Notes under the pieces: generated by a model
What the model was told of the DNA's origin: nothing
What the model saw: only the letters and a program-made list of their open reading frames with translations
Database searches by the model: none
Program-made: the position numbers and the translations under genes
Assembly (NCBI RefSeq): GCF_002213415.1
Contig: NZ_NJGU01000005.1
Coordinates: 434,001 to 498,000 of the forward strand
Length of the DNA: 64,000 nucleotides
Origin: Herbaspirillum robiniae
Lineage (GTDB): Bacteria; Pseudomonadota; Gammaproteobacteria; Burkholderiales; Burkholderiaceae_D
Direction: 5' to 3'
Shown here: in pieces, positions 47,313-57,186 of the stretch
How the letters are laid out: the number at the start of each line of letters is the position of its first letter
Numbering within the stretch: position 1 is the stretch's first letter

Positions 47313-48893
47313 TCATCGCACCTCCAGGACCGAAGCCCTGGCCGCTTCCACGCGCACGGCCTGTACGCCGCCGTCGGCGCGCTCGCCTTGTCCGGCATAG
47401 CGTTCGCCCAGCGAAAAATAACGCATCAGCTCGCGCAGGTTCAGCGCCTGCGCACTAAGCTCCTCGGAGGTCGCCGACAATTCCTCGGAGGCCGCGGCAT
47501 TGAGTTGCGCCGCCTGCGCGATCTGCCCTACCGCCACGTTGATCTGCACCAGTCCCGAACTCTGCTCGCGCGCCGAAAACGAAATGTCGTCGACCAGGTC
47601 GGCGGTGCGCTGGATCGAGGGCAGCATGCTGTCGAGCAGGCCGCCGGCGCGCTCGGCCAGCTCCATGCTGCGCTGGGCGACGTCAACGATCTCCTGCGCC
47701 GCCGCCTGCGAGCGTTCGGCCAGCTTGCGCACCTCGCCGGCGACCACGCCGAAGCCGCGCCCGTGCTCGCCGGCGCGCGCCGCCTCGATCGATGCGTTCA
47801 AGGCCAGCAGGTTGGTCTGGTAGGCGATGTCGTCGATCACGCCGATATGGCTGGCGATGGCCCGCATGGCGCCGATGGTCTCGCGCACCACCTGCGCGCT
47901 CTCGCCCGCCGCGCGCGCCGAATCGCCGGCGATCTCGTTGGTCTTGTGGGCGTTGTCGGTGTTGTGCCCCACCGTGGCGGTGATCTGCTCGACCACGCTG
48001 CCGGTCTCTTCCGCATTGGCCGCCTGGCGCGACGAATTGTCGCTCAGCTGCTGCGCGGCGGCCGACAGTTGCGCGGAGGCGCTGACCAGCATGGCGATGG
48101 CGACGCTGACGTCATGCAAGACGCCGTTGAGGCGATCCATCATCTGCTGGGCGCTGTCCATCATGCTGCCGCGTCCCAGCCGGGACACCTTGAAACGCAC
48201 CGACAGATCTCCTTCGGCCGCACGCCGTAGCGCGCGCATCGCCTCGCGCGGGTCGCCGCCGATCTGGCGCGCGAACAGATAGCGCGTATAGCCGCCCAGC
48301 AGCAGCGCGATGCACATGGCGACCAGGGTCACGCCGATCATGCTCTGCATGTTGCTGCGTTCCAGCGCGTCGGCGCGCACCTTGTTGTCGGTGGCCTGGC
48401 GCACGTTCTCGTCGGTCAGCGCCTGCAACTGATTGCGCACCCGCTCGGACTGCAGATACAGGCCGGCGACGGCCTCCGGCCCCAGGCCGCCTTCGCGCTG
48501 CAGCCTGGCATTCTCATTGGCCACCCTGATGTAGTCGGCCAGCATCTGTTCGCACTGGCGCTGCAGCTCATCCTCCAGCGGCGACAGAATGGTGGTCGCC
48601 TTGTAGGCGGCGAAGGCCTTGTTCATCTGGCCGATGCTGCCGTCCAGCAAACCGTTTATCCGCACGCGCTCGGCCGGCTCGTCGGCGCGCTGCAGCAAGG
48701 CCATGTCGAGGTAGACGTCCTGCGCATGCTTGCGGGTGTCGTTGAGGCTGACGATGGTCTTGAGGTTGGAAACATAGACCTCCTGCAACAAGCCGTTGAC
48801 CTTGTAGAGGTTGTAGGCGCCCATGGCGCCGACCCCCAGCGTGATCAATGCCCCCAGCACGAAGGACGCCGCAAGCTTGTTGGCAAGTTTCAT
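47313..48893 (-). CDS. Methyl-accepting chemotaxis protein (operon copy 1)
   Basis: A 526-residue receptor. TM1 ([19 protein letters not shown]) is at about 9-27 and a four-helix periplasmic domain extends to about 185. TM2 is [20 protein letters not shown], followed by HAMP and the signalling tip [22 protein letters not shown]. The C-terminus (ASVLEVR) lacks a CheR/CheB docking pentapeptide. It lies directly downstream of the second MCP and upstream of cheW, so it is presumably part of the same array. The ligand is not deducible. Confidence 0.94.
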   Translation of the reverse strand: MKLANKLAASFVLGALITLGVGAMGAYNLYKVNGLLQEVYVSNLKTIVSLNDTRKHAQDVYLDMALLQRADEPAERVRINGLLDGSIGQMNKAFAAYKATTILSPLEDELQRQCEQMLADYIRVANENARLQREGGLGPEAVAGLYLQSERVRNQLQALTDENVRQATDNKVRADALERSNMQSMIGVTLVAMCIALLLGGYTRYLFARQIGGDPREAMRALRRAAEGDLSVRFKVSRLGRGSMMDSAQQMMDRLNGVLHDVSVAIAMLVSASAQLSAAAQQLSDNSSRQAANAEETGSVVEQITATVGHNTDNAHKTNEIAGDSARAAGESAQVVRETIGAMRAIASHIGVIDDIAYQTNLLALNASIEAARAGEHGRGFGVVAGEVRKLAERSQAAAQEIVDVAQRSMELAERAGGLLDSMLPSIQRTADLVDDISFSAREQSSGLVQINVAVGQIAQAAQLNAAASEELSATSEELSAQALNLRELMRYFSLGERYAGQGERADGGVQAVRVEAARASVLEVR

Positions 48894-48935
48894 GATGACC
48901 TCGTTGTGTTGCAGCGGTCGCTGCCGGCGGCGCGC

Positions 48936-50723
48936 TCAGAACCGCTTGAACGACGACTCGTCGATGGGCGGCTGCCCGTCGGCGCCGTCGAGCATCGACA
49001 GGCGGCGCACGCGCGGCTCGCCGCCGATGTTCGGCTTCTGGTTCACCACCGTCTCCCCGCGCGAGGGCGTCTTCCTGGCGTCGCCGACGCGGAAGAAGCG
49101 CATCAGCTCCTGCAGGTGGATCGCCTGCGCGCTCATCTCTTCCGAGGTCGACGACAGTTCCTCCGACGCCGACGCCGTCATCTGCGTGGTCTGCGCCATC
49201 TGGTGCACGGCATTGTTGATCTGCTCCAGGCCCGCCGACTGCTCGTTGGAAGCGGCGGCGATCTCCTGCACCAGGTCGGCGGTCTTGCGGATCGACGGCA
49301 CCATCTGGTTGAGCAGGCCGCCCGCCTTTTCGGCCAGGCCCACGCTCTGCTCGGCCACCGCGATGATTTCCTGCGCGGCCGTCTGCGAGCGCTCGGCCAG
49401 CTTGCGCACTTCGGCCGCCACCACCGCGAAGCCCTTGCCGTGTTCGCCGGCGCGCGCCGCTTCGATCGCGGCGTTCAGGGCCAGCAGGTTGGTCTGGTAG
49501 GCGATGTCGTCGATGATGCCGATCTTGCTGGCGATCTGCTTCATCGCCAGCACCGTCTCGCGCACGGCGTTGCCGCCTTCGCTGGCGGCATTGGCCGACT
49601 GGCTCGCGATGCCGTCGGTGGTGCGCGCGTTCTCGGCGTTCTGCGCGATGGTGGCGGTGATCTGCTCGACCGAGGCGCTGGTCTCCTCGACGTTGGAGGC
49701 CTGCTGCGCGGCGTTGTGCGACAGCGCCTGCGACGACGACGAGATCTGCTCGGATGCCGACGCCAGTGAGCTGGCGGTGCCGCCGACGTCGCCGATCACA
49801 TCGGTCCACTTGTTGACCATCTGCTGGGTGCTGTAGAGCACGCTGACCTTGTCCTTCTTGTGCAGCGGCACGGCCACGGTGAGGTCGCCCTCGGCCACAC
49901 GACGCAGCACCGTCATGGCGTCGCGCGGCTCGCCGCCGATCTGCGAGCGGATGGTGTAATAGGCGAACCACAGGCAGCCGAACAGCAGCATCACGGAGGC
50001 GGCCAGCAGCCAGAAGATCTTCTGCTCCAGCTCGACGTAATCGCGCTGGGCCCGGGTCACCTTGCCCTCGGTGCGCTCGTCGACCAGGCGCAGGAAATCG
50101 TTGATCGGGCTCATCACCTTGCCGAACAGCGCGCGATAGGTCTGGTCGAACACCAGCTCCTGCGCCATCGCCTGGTTGGGCGCGCCCACCACGGTGAACT
50201 TGCCCTCGCCGTCGTCGAACTCGCCCTTGACGGCGTGGAAGGCGGTGACGTCGATCTTGGAGAGCTGGTCGGACACGTTGACCGCCTCCTGCATCTTGGC
50301 CAGTTCCTGCTCGGTGAAGCCGGACTGCTTCATCAGCTCGATCAGCGACACCGGCTTGACGCCCGGGTCGGCCTGCAGCTTGCGGGCGCTGACCAGGTCC
50401 CAGTTGAAGCGGTCATAGTTCTTGGGACGCGCGCGCTTGCCGTTGCGGATGTCCACGATCATGTAATAGCGATCCTCGTCGTTAGGGTCGCCGGTGGTCA
50501 CATAGGCCCGCGCGAACTTGGTCATGTCCTCGGTGGTGCGCCGCAGTTCGTTGGCCAGCGTGGAAGAGTAGTAACGCGATTCATGCGCGCGTTCGAGCGC
50601 CAGGTTGGCGTCCTTGAGCGCGCCGGTCAGGCTGATCACCACCGCCACCAGAATCGACAGTACCAGCGCCAGCCAGATGAAGAGCTGCTTGATGCTCATC
50701 CGGTGCGTCATCGTGTTATGCAT
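48936..50723 (-). CDS. Methyl-accepting chemotaxis protein (operon copy 2)
   Basis: A 595-residue receptor from the ATG at 50723, which has an upstream AG-rich ribosome site. TM1 is [21 protein letters not shown] large helical periplasmic domain of about 240 residues includes [22 protein letters not shown]2 is [20 protein letters not shown], followed by HAMP, with the tip [22 protein letters not shown]. The end (IDESSFKRF) is only loosely like a docking pentapeptide. The periplasmic domain is larger than in its partner, hinting at a different or dual ligand. It lies between cheA (25 bases upstream) and the other MCP. Confidence 0.94.
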   Translation of the reverse strand: MHNTMTHRMSIKQLFIWLALVLSILVAVVISLTGALKDANLALERAHESRYYSSTLANELRRTTEDMTKFARAYVTTGDPNDEDRYYMIVDIRNGKRARPKNYDRFNWDLVSARKLQADPGVKPVSLIELMKQSGFTEQELAKMQEAVNVSDQLSKIDVTAFHAVKGEFDDGEGKFTVVGAPNQAMAQELVFDQTYRALFGKVMSPINDFLRLVDERTEGKVTRAQRDYVELEQKIFWLLAASVMLLFGCLWFAYYTIRSQIGGEPRDAMTVLRRVAEGDLTVAVPLHKKDKVSVLYSTQQMVNKWTDVIGDVGGTASSLASASEQISSSSQALSHNAAQQASNVEETSASVEQITATIAQNAENARTTDGIASQSANAASEGGNAVRETVLAMKQIASKIGIIDDIAYQTNLLALNAAIEAARAGEHGKGFAVVAAEVRKLAERSQTAAQEIIAVAEQSVGLAEKAGGLLNQMVPSIRKTADLVQEIAAASNEQSAGLEQINNAVHQMAQTTQMTASASEELSSTSEEMSAQAIHLQELMRFFRVGDARKTPSRGETVVNQKPNIGGEPRVRRLSMLDGADGQPPIDESSFKRF

Positions 50724-50748
50724 GATTGCTTCCCTCTCTGCGGCCTGC

Positions 50749-52962
50749 TCATTGCTCGGACGCCACGCCGCGTTCGGCCTGCGTCGTCGGATGGTATTGT
50801 TCCTGCTGCTGCGTGTATTGCACCAGATGCGGGATATCAAGGATCAGCGCCACCCGGCCATCGCCCAGGATGGTCGAACCGGACAGTCCCTTGACCTTGC
50901 CGAACAGCTGCCCCAGCGGCTTGATCACCGCCTGGCATTCGCCCAGCAGGCCGTCCACCAGCAAACCCGCGCGCTGCTGGCCGTACTGCACGATCACCAG
51001 GCTCTTGCGGCCGCGTTCGCGCAGCGGCAGGTCGAACAGTTCGCGCAGGTGGACGAAGGGCAAGGGCTCCTCGCGCACCGACACGATGTTGTGCTCCGGA
51101 CGCTGCGCCGGCATGTCGATGCACTCGACCACCATGTCCAGCGGGATCACGAAGACGGCATTGCCGACCACCACCTGGAAGCCCGAGATGATCGCCAGCG
51201 TCAGCGGCAGGCGCACGCGCACCACGGTCCCGCGTCCGCGTTCGGTATCGATGGCGACCTCGCCGTGCAGCGCGTCGATGTTGCGTTTGACCACGTCCAT
51301 GCCCACGCCGCGGCCGGACAGCTCGGTCACCTGCCGCGCGGTGGAAAATCCCGGCTCGAACACGAAGCGGTAGATCTCGGCGTCGGAAAGATCGGCGTCC
51401 GGCGTGGTCAGCCCGCGGCTGATGGCGGTGGCGAGGATGCGGTCGCGGTCCATGCCGCGGCCGTCGTCCATCACTTCGATCACCACGCTGCCGGACTCGT
51501 GCGTCGCATTGAGCCGCAGCGTGGCCTTGGGCTCCTTGCCGGCGGCGATGCGCTCGGCGGCCGGCTCGATGCCGTGGTCGATGGCGTTGCGCACGATGTG
51601 CATCAGGGGATCGGCGATACGCTCGATCATGGATTTGTCGAGCTCGGTTTCCGAACCGGTCATGACCAGCTCGATGTCCTTCTCCATGTCGCGCGCGAAG
51701 TCGCGCACGATACGCGGGAAGCGCTGGAACACTTCGCTGATCTGCACCATGCGCAGCGTCAGCGCGGCGTCGCGGATCTGTTCCATCAGGGCGTCGATGG
51801 CCTGGGTGGCTTCCTCGAACTGGGTGTCCTTGCGGCGGCGCGCGATCAGGCGCGCGCTGGCGCCGGCGATCACCAGCTCGCCCACCAGGTCGATCAGCTG
51901 GTCGAGCCTGGAGACTTCGATCTTGATGAATTTTTGTTCTTGCGCGCGACGGTCGTCCAATGGGCGCGGACGCGGGCCGATCTGCGCCAGCGCGGCCACC
52001 ACCGTCGACGGCCGGGCCGCGCCCGCCGGCGCTGCGCGCGATGCGGCCAGCGCCGCGGCGGCATCCATGCCCAGGCCTTGCCACTCCGGCTCGGACAGCG
52101 CGCCGTGCTGCTGCCACATGGCGGCCAGGCGCTGCGCTTCGGCCGTGCCCAGTCGCCCCAGCACGCCGGCATAGGCCGACAGCGGGCTGCGCGGCGGCAG
52201 GATGTCGATGCGACTGTCTTCGCGCACGAACTCGAACACGCTCTCCAGCGTCTGCAGCGTGGAGTCCGATACCAGGCAGATCTCGAAACCGAGATAGCAG
52301 CTTTCCGCGTCCATCTGCTCGGCCTCGGGCATCTGCTCCAGCACCGGCATGATGGCCACGATACGTCCCAGCGTGCGCAGGTAATGCAGGAAGGAAACCG
52401 GATCCAGGCCATCGCGCAGGACGTTGTCGCTGAACTGCAGCGACAGGTGCCAATAGGGATTGGACGAGGGCGCGCCGTCGTTGGCCGGCAGGACCGGCGG
52501 CGCCGGCTGTTCGGCCGTTCCCGCGGCGGCAGCGGCGGTGACTTGGGCCGGCGGCGGCGCGGCGGCGCCGGCGCTGCGCGCCATGACGTCAAGCTCTGCC
52601 TCCAGCGCCTGGCGGCGCGCCAGGTCGGGCTCGTGCTCTTCCTCGCGCCGCTCGATGGCGTCGACCAGCTCGCCGATGTAGTCGCCGCATTGCAGCAGCA
52701 GCGACATCATGTGGTCGTTGAGCGGCAGCTCCTCGTTGCGCACCTTGTCCAGCACATGCTCGACCAGGTGGGTGAACTGCACGATGCTGTCGAAGGCGAA
52801 CAGACCGGCCGAGCCCTTGATGGTGTGGGCGGCGCGGAAGATGGCGTTGACCGCATCCTTGCCGGGACCTTCCATCTCGATCTGCAGCAGCGCGGCTTCC
52901 ATCGCTACCAGCAGCTCGCGGGCTTCCTGCACCACGGCGTCGCGCGCGGAATCCTTCTTCAT
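50749..52962 (-). CDS. cheA: Chemotaxis histidine kinase CheA
   Basis: A 737-residue kinase. The Hpt domain carries His46 in [16 protein letters not shown]2-type region and Ala-rich linker follow (about 150-330). Then come the dimerisation helices ([20 protein letters not shown]) and the ATPase ([39 protein letters not shown]), and a C-terminal CheW-like domain ([13 protein letters not shown] ... [11 protein letters not shown]). It phosphorylates CheY, CheB and probably the receiver-EAL protein. Its ATG overlaps the STAS gene stop (ATGA), indicating coupling. All kinase residues I can check are intact. Confidence 0.97.
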   Translation of the reverse strand: MKKDSARDAVVQEARELLVAMEAALLQIEMEGPGKDAVNAIFRAAHTIKGSAGLFAFDSIVQFTHLVEHVLDKVRNEELPLNDHMMSLLLQCGDYIGELVDAIERREEEHEPDLARRQALEAELDVMARSAGAAAPPPAQVTAAAAAGTAEQPAPPVLPANDGAPSSNPYWHLSLQFSDNVLRDGLDPVSFLHYLRTLGRIVAIMPVLEQMPEAEQMDAESCYLGFEICLVSDSTLQTLESVFEFVREDSRIDILPPRSPLSAYAGVLGRLGTAEAQRLAAMWQQHGALSEPEWQGLGMDAAAALAASRAAPAGAARPSTVVAALAQIGPRPRPLDDRRAQEQKFIKIEVSRLDQLIDLVGELVIAGASARLIARRRKDTQFEEATQAIDALMEQIRDAALTLRMVQISEVFQRFPRIVRDFARDMEKDIELVMTGSETELDKSMIERIADPLMHIVRNAIDHGIEPAAERIAAGKEPKATLRLNATHESGSVVIEVMDDGRGMDRDRILATAISRGLTTPDADLSDAEIYRFVFEPGFSTARQVTELSGRGVGMDVVKRNIDALHGEVAIDTERGRGTVVRVRLPLTLAIISGFQVVVGNAVFVIPLDMVVECIDMPAQRPEHNIVSVREEPLPFVHLRELFDLPLRERGRKSLVIVQYGQQRAGLLVDGLLGECQAVIKPLGQLFGKVKGLSGSTILGDGRVALILDIPHLVQYTQQQEQYHPTTQAERGVASEQ

Positions 52963-53285
52963 GCCGCCCCCTCCAGCGCCGCGCCTTCGGCGCCGAACCA
53001 GTCATGCAGCTGCAGCAGGTCGAATACCGCCAGCACGGCGGGGCTGTAGGCCACCACTTCGATGCGGCGTCCGCTGCGCTCGGCTTCGCGCCTGAGCAGG
53101 AGCAGCAGTTGCACGCCGGCGGTGTCGATTTCATCCACGCCGGACAGGTCCAGCGACACCGACTGTTCCGCCAGCGACAAGGCATGCAACAGCTCGGGCT
53201 TGCGTTCGGACGCCTGGAATATGGTCAGGCCGCCGCTGAAGGTCAGCAGCAGGTTGCCATTGTGGGAGGCGTGCTTGAGCGACAT
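52959..53285 (-). CDS. STAS-domain protein
   Basis: A 108-residue single STAS domain like anti-sigma-factor antagonists: LLLTFSGGLTIFQASERKPE, then VSLDLSGVDEIDTAGVQLLL. The usual phosphorylated serine of the DS/TxG motif is replaced by Thr (DTAG). It starts 36 bases after cheY and overlaps cheA by 4 bases. STAS proteins occur in several alternative chemosensory operons, where they are thought to act as phospho-targets or scaffolds. No kinase/anti-sigma partner is encoded nearby, so its link is presumably to CheA. Confidence 0.9.
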   Translation of the reverse strand: MSLKHASHNGNLLLTFSGGLTIFQASERKPELLHALSLAEQSVSLDLSGVDEIDTAGVQLLLLLRREAERSGRRIEVVAYSPAVLAVFDLLQLHDWFGAEGAALEGAA

Positions 53286-53321
53286 CTGAATTTCTCTATC
53301 CTGTTTCCTGTGCCGGGCCCG

Positions 53322-53690
53322 TCAGGGTTGCACCAGCTTGGCTACCGCATCCAGCAGCACCGGCGGCTGGAACGGCTTGTTGACCCAGGCGCGGATGCCC
53401 GCCGCCTTGCCTTCCTGCTTGCGCGCCTCGCCGCTTTCGGTGGTGAGCATGATCACCGGCGTGAACTTGTAGGCCGGCATCTGCTTCATCTCGCGCACGA
53501 AGGACAGGCCATCGAGGTTGGGCATGTTGAGGTCGGAGATGACCAGGTTGAACTTGCGCCCGTCCAGCTTCTTCAGCGCCTCCTTGCCATCGGCCGCTTC
53601 CACCACGTTGTAGCCCGCGCCCTTGAGTGCGAGGGTGATGGTCTGTCGCAGGCTGAATGAATCGTCGACGATCAAAATGCTCTTTTCCAT
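53322..53690 (-). CDS. cheY: Chemotaxis response regulator CheY
   Basis: A 122-residue stand-alone receiver: acidic pair Asp9-Asp10 (LIVDDSFSLRQT), phosphoacceptor Asp53 in LVISDLNMPNLDG, Thr83 and Lys105 in WVNKPFQP. It acts as the diffusible output of CheA, at the flagellar switch or another target. It is the second gene of the operon, 10 bases after a membrane protein with CheZ-like catalytic residues, which is the likely phosphatase for it. No output domain. Confidence 0.95.
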   Translation of the reverse strand: MEKSILIVDDSFSLRQTITLALKGAGYNVVEAADGKEALKKLDGRKFNLVISDLNMPNLDGLSFVREMKQMPAYKFTPVIMLTTESGEARKQEGKAAGIRAWVNKPFQPPVLLDAVAKLVQP

Positions 53691-53700
53691 GAAGGCTCCG

Positions 53701-54771
53701 TCAAAAGAAGTCCACTTGCGACTGCAGCGAATTCTGCGCCTGCTGGCCTGCGTGCACCTGGCGCTGTTCCTGGGTGGTGTAGGTCTTTTCCAGCTCGGCC
53801 AGCCACTGCTCCGGCGACGGCAGCCCGGGGCCGCCCGCGGCTTCGTGCAGGCGCACGATGTCGCGCTGGACGTGGTCGAGGATCTGGCTGATGCGGTCCT
53901 GGAATTGCAGGTTCACGAGGATGTCGCAGACCTCGCGGTCGACCTCGCGGTTCTCGCCCTCGAGCTGTTCCACGGTGGCGGAAAGCTTCAGGGCCGACTC
54001 GCGGAAATCGGCCACCACCTGGTCGATCACCTCGCGGGAATTCTCGATGATGCCGCCGGCCACGGCCGACGCCTCGCCGGCGCCGCCGACTGCGGCCATG
54101 ATCTGCTGGCGCACGCCCTTGGCGCGCGCGGCGATCTGCCGGCTGTTCTCGGCCGAGCGCTCGGCCAGCTCCTGCCAGCTCAGTTCGTCGCTGAGCAGGT
54201 CGGTGACGCCGGTGCGGCCGGCCAGTTGTTCGTTTTCGTGGGCCAGCCGGCGGATGTCGTCGTTGGCGCCGGCGACCGTGTCCAGCTTGGCCAGCAACGC
54301 CTGGCGCGAGGCCAGCACGCTTTCCAGCGCCGAGGCGATGCCGCCCAGTTGCTCGGCGGCGTTCTGGATCACCTTCAGCACGTCGGCGTTCTTGCCGCTC
54401 TGCGACAGGTCGAGCGCGCCGCCCAGGCGTTCGTGGATGCCGACGAAGCGGGCGGTGAGATTGTCGATGGCCGACTTGGTCTGGGCGCGCGCCAGCTGCA
54501 CATGACCTTGCCAGAGCGGCAACACGCGCTGCAGCAGGCCGGAAAGTTGCGATGGAGCATCAGCGACGGGCTCGGGTTGGGCCGGCGGCGCGGCCAGCAA
54601 AGGCACGGCCGCCGCCTGGCCGGCCTCGGGCGCAGGCAGGCATGTCAGGTAAAAGGCCCCTCCGATCAGCAGGCCGACCAGGCCTCCGAGCCACCAATGC
54701 TGCGCCAGCATCATGAACAAGAGCAGGTTCACGACGCACAGCACCGGCAAGATATTGCGAAGCGATTTCAC
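53701..54771 (-). CDS. Membrane-anchored CheZ-like protein, candidate CheY phosphatase
   Basis: A 356-residue protein from the GTG at 54771 (MKSLRNILPVLCVVNLLLFM). I chose this start because a sigma-28 promoter lies at 54839-54866, so the longer TTG-started frame (54870) would begin upstream of transcription, and GGGG sits 8 bases before the GTG. Two hydrophobic segments (about 5-45) anchor a long helical cytoplasmic part. Near the C-terminus, DILVNLQFQDRISQILDHV has Asp292 and Gln296 four apart in an FQD-x3-Q setting, as in CheZ. The protein ends QSQVDFF, like the CheY-binding tail of CheZ. It is the first gene of the che operon, next to cheY. It could instead be annotated as a generic MCP-like protein; the activity is inferred. 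Confidence 0.72.
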   Translation of the reverse strand: MKSLRNILPVLCVVNLLLFMMLAQHWWLGGLVGLLIGGAFYLTCLPAPEAGQAAAVPLLAAPPAQPEPVADAPSQLSGLLQRVLPLWQGHVQLARAQTKSAIDNLTARFVGIHERLGGALDLSQSGKNADVLKVIQNAAEQLGGIASALESVLASRQALLAKLDTVAGANDDIRRLAHENEQLAGRTGVTDLLSDELSWQELAERSAENSRQIAARAKGVRQQIMAAVGGAGEASAVAGGIIENSREVIDQVVADFRESALKLSATVEQLEGENREVDREVCDILVNLQFQDRISQILDHVQRDIVRLHEAAGGPGLPSPEQWLAELEKTYTTQEQRQVHAGQQAQNSLQSQVDFF

Positions 54772-55158
54772 AGCCACTACCCCAAAAATGTTGTTGTTTT
54801 CCACAGCCGTTCCGGATTCCCCGGTATCCAACAAACGTTTATCGGCAAAACGAAACTGTTTTTTTAGCAATATTTTGAATATTTAATAAATTTTTCGTTT
54901 TCCTCTTGCCCCCTGCGAACTCCCCATGCCCTCGCGAGGCGCCCATGGCACTAATTGGCCGCGCTTCGGGTCTATCATGCTTCGCATGCGCCGCATGAGT
55001 GCCGCTGCGCAGACGAGAATGGGGCGACTTTATTGTGCAGGCTGCTCCGGAACGGCCTTCTGATGAATAAAGGCCGAATTCCGGCTGAGTTGTCATCCAC
55101 GCCCGGTCGGGCCGCCCTTGAAATTGACAAAACATCAACTACAAGAGATTTCAGCCAC
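54772..55158. other. Divergent intergenic region, che operon / DUF486
   Basis: These 387 bases contain the sigma-28 promoter of the che operon and presumably the DUF486 promoter. An open frame runs through part of the region on both strands but shows no family sequence. An AT-rich tract surrounds 54860-54905. Confidence 0.5.
54839..54866 (-). promoter_or_regulatory. Sigma-28 (FliA) promoter of the chemosensory operon
   Basis: On the minus strand TAAA (54863-54866), 16 bases, then GCCGATAA (54839-54846). The -10 octamer is an exact match to the FliA consensus and the -35 core matches; spacing is one longer than the usual 15. Transcription would start near 54830, about 60 bases before the GTG at 54771. 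Confidence 0.78.
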
Positions 55159-55512
55159 ATGTTCAACGCCATCCCCGTCTGGCTGCAGACCGCAGGCCTG
55201 CTCGCCCTCTCCAACATGTTCATGACCTTCGCCTGGTACGGCCACCTGCGCAGCCTGGCCGCCAAGCCCTGGTGGATCGCGGCCCTGATCAGCTGGGCCA
55301 TCGCCCTGTTCGAATACCTGCTGCAGGTGCCGGCCAACCGCATCGGCTATACCCAGTTCAGCCTGGCGCAGCTGAAGATCATGCAGGAGGCGATCACGCT
55401 GACCGTGTTCGTGCCCTTCGCCATGATCTACATGAACCAGCCGTTCAAGCTCGATTACCTGTGGGCCGGCCTGTGCCTGGTGGGCGCGGTGTATTTCATC
55501 TTCCGCACCTGA
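55159..55512 (+). CDS. DMT-superfamily small membrane protein (DUF486)
   Basis: A 117-residue inner-membrane protein with four hydrophobic helices: VWLQTAGLLALSNMFMTFAW, WWIAALISWAIALFEYLLQV, QEAITLTVFVPFAMIYMN and YLWAGLCLVGAVYFIFRT. These and ANRIGYTQFSLAQLKIMQEA are typical of DUF486, a half-size relative of the drug/metabolite transporters that probably works as an oligomer. The ATG at 55159 is the family start; the frame upstream is non-homologous. Substrate unknown. It sits at the other border of the chemosensory island. Confidence 0.9.
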   Translation: MFNAIPVWLQTAGLLALSNMFMTFAWYGHLRSLAAKPWWIAALISWAIALFEYLLQVPANRIGYTQFSLAQLKIMQEAITLTVFVPFAMIYMNQPFKLDYLWAGLCLVGAVYFIFRT

Positions 55513-55594
55513 GCCCCTTCCGCGCGAGCGCCGCCGCCGGACAGTCCTGGCGGCGAAATCATCTACAATGCCGCACCCGATGCAGGGAAGACAC

Positions 55595-56236
55595 ATGGAA
55601 CTGGAAAGCTACCGCTACATTGCGATCGAGGGACCGATAGGCGTCGGCAAGACATCGCTTGCCGCGCGCCTGGCGACGCTGTTCGCGGCGCAGGCGATCT
55701 TCGAGCAGCCCGAGGCCAACCCTTTCCTCGAAGACTTCTATCGCGACGCCGGAAGGCACGCCTTCCAGACCCAGGCGTTCTTCCTCCTGCAACGCATTGC
55801 GCAGCTGCAGGCGCCGCTGGATCCGGCGGCCGCGACGCAGCGCTTCGTCGCCGACTTCATGCTGGAGAAGAACATCCTCTTCTCCGAGCTGACCCTGGCC
55901 GGCGCCGAACTGCAGCTCTATCACGCGCTGCATGCGCAATTGCGTCCGCAGGTGCGCTTGCCTGACCTGGTGATCCACCTGCAGGCGCCGCCGGAGACGC
56001 TGCTCGAACGCATCGCGCGGCGCGGCATCGGGATGGAGGAAACGATTTCCTCCGACTACCTGCGACGGCTGTCCGACGGCTACAGCAGTTTTTTCTATCA
56101 CTACGAAGAGGCGCCGGTCTTGACCGTCAATACCGAGCACCTGGATCCGGCCCACAACGACGCCGACCTCCAGGTGCTGCTGCAGCACATCGAAGCGATG
56201 CGCGGCAAGCGCGCCTTTCTCAATCAGGGAGGTTGA
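55595..56236 (+). CDS. Deoxynucleoside kinase
   Basis: A 213-residue nucleoside-salvage kinase. The P-loop is [18 protein letters not shown] (near residues 9-26), with the deoxynucleoside-kinase pattern [15 protein letters not shown] and the lid/Arg region [20 protein letters not shown]. The ATG at 55595 has a good AGGGAAG ribosome site. Whether it prefers deoxyguanosine, deoxyadenosine or deoxycytidine is not clear from sequence. panB starts 7 bases after its stop. In related genomes folK precedes it directly; here folK is 13 kb away. Confidence 0.92.
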   Translation: MELESYRYIAIEGPIGVGKTSLAARLATLFAAQAIFEQPEANPFLEDFYRDAGRHAFQTQAFFLLQRIAQLQAPLDPAAATQRFVADFMLEKNILFSELTLAGAELQLYHALHAQLRPQVRLPDLVIHLQAPPETLLERIARRGIGMEETISSDYLRRLSDGYSSFFYHYEEAPVLTVNTEHLDPAHNDADLQVLLQHIEAMRGKRAFLNQGG

Positions 56237-56243
56237 TTTTCCA

Positions 56244-57071
56244 ATGGCAGGCTATCTTCAGGAACCCGGCGCGGCGCGCGCCAAGCCGGTGACGACCCAC
56301 ACGCTGCAGGCGATGCGCGGCAAAGGCGACAAGATCACCATGCTGACCTGCTACGACGCCAGCTTTGCCACGCTGATGGAACGCGCCGGCGTGGAAACGG
56401 TTCTGATCGGCGACTCGCTGGGCATGGTATGCCAGGGCCACAACTCGACGCTGCCGGTCACCATCGCCGACATCGCCTACCACACCGCCAGCGTGGCGCG
56501 CGGCGCCAGCACCATGCTGGTGATCGCCGACCTGCCCTTCGGCACCTATCCGACGCGCGAGGAAGCGTTCAGGAACGCCGCGCTGCTGATGCAGGCCGGC
56601 GCCCAGATGGTCAAGCTCGAAGGCGGCGTGTGGCTGGCCGACACGATCCGCTTCCTGACCGAACGCGGCATCCCGGTGTGCGCCCATATCGGGCTGACGC
56701 CGCAGTCGGTGCACCAGCTGGGCGGCTTCAAGGTCCAGGGCAAGACCAGCGACGGCGCCACGCAACTGCACGCCGATGCGCTGGCCGTGCAGCAGGCGGG
56801 CGCATCGCTGGTGGTGATCGAGGCCGTGCCCGCGGCGCTGGGCAAGGAAGTCACCGACCGCATCGCGATCCCCACCATCGGCATCGGCGCCGGTCCCGAC
56901 TGCTCGGGCCAGGTGCTGGTGATGCACGACATGCTGGGCGTGTTCCCCGGTCACAAGAGCCGTTTCGTGCGCAACTTCATGGAAGGCGCCGACGGCATCG
57001 AGGCCGCGGTGAAGGCTTATGTCGCCGCGGTGAAGGACGGCAGCTTCCCGGCGCAGGAGCATTGCTTCTGA
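56244..57071 (+). CDS. panB: 3-methyl-2-oxobutanoate hydroxymethyltransferase
   Basis: A 275-residue enzyme that transfers a hydroxymethyl group from methylene-THF to alpha-ketoisovalerate, the first step of pantothenate synthesis. Family segments are [60 protein letters not shown] and [18 protein letters not shown]. It follows the deoxynucleoside kinase by 7 bases and ends before a bidirectional terminator. Normal length and motifs; panC is not in this window. Confidence 0.97.
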   Translation: MAGYLQEPGAARAKPVTTHTLQAMRGKGDKITMLTCYDASFATLMERAGVETVLIGDSLGMVCQGHNSTLPVTIADIAYHTASVARGASTMLVIADLPFGTYPTREEAFRNAALLMQAGAQMVKLEGGVWLADTIRFLTERGIPVCAHIGLTPQSVHQLGGFKVQGKTSDGATQLHADALAVQQAGASLVVIEAVPAALGKEVTDRIAIPTIGIGAGPDCSGQVLVMHDMLGVFPGHKSRFVRNFMEGADGIEAAVKAYVAAVKDGSFPAQEHCF

Positions 57072-57108
57072 GGCGCGCACTGTCGCGCCGCCGTGTGGCG
57101 CGTCCATG

Positions 57109-57139
57109 AAAAAAGCCCGGTCTCGACCGGGCTTTTTTT
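57109..57139. terminator. Bidirectional intrinsic terminator (panB / can)
   Basis: The stem AAAAGCCCGG / CCGGGCTTTT has a 6-base TCTCGA loop, T7 on the plus side and A6 on the minus side. It separates convergent panB and can. Confidence 0.93.
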
Positions 57140-57186
57140 ACGTGCGCCGCCAGTTCGGCGATGCGCGTGGTGCACGTGGTGCGCGC

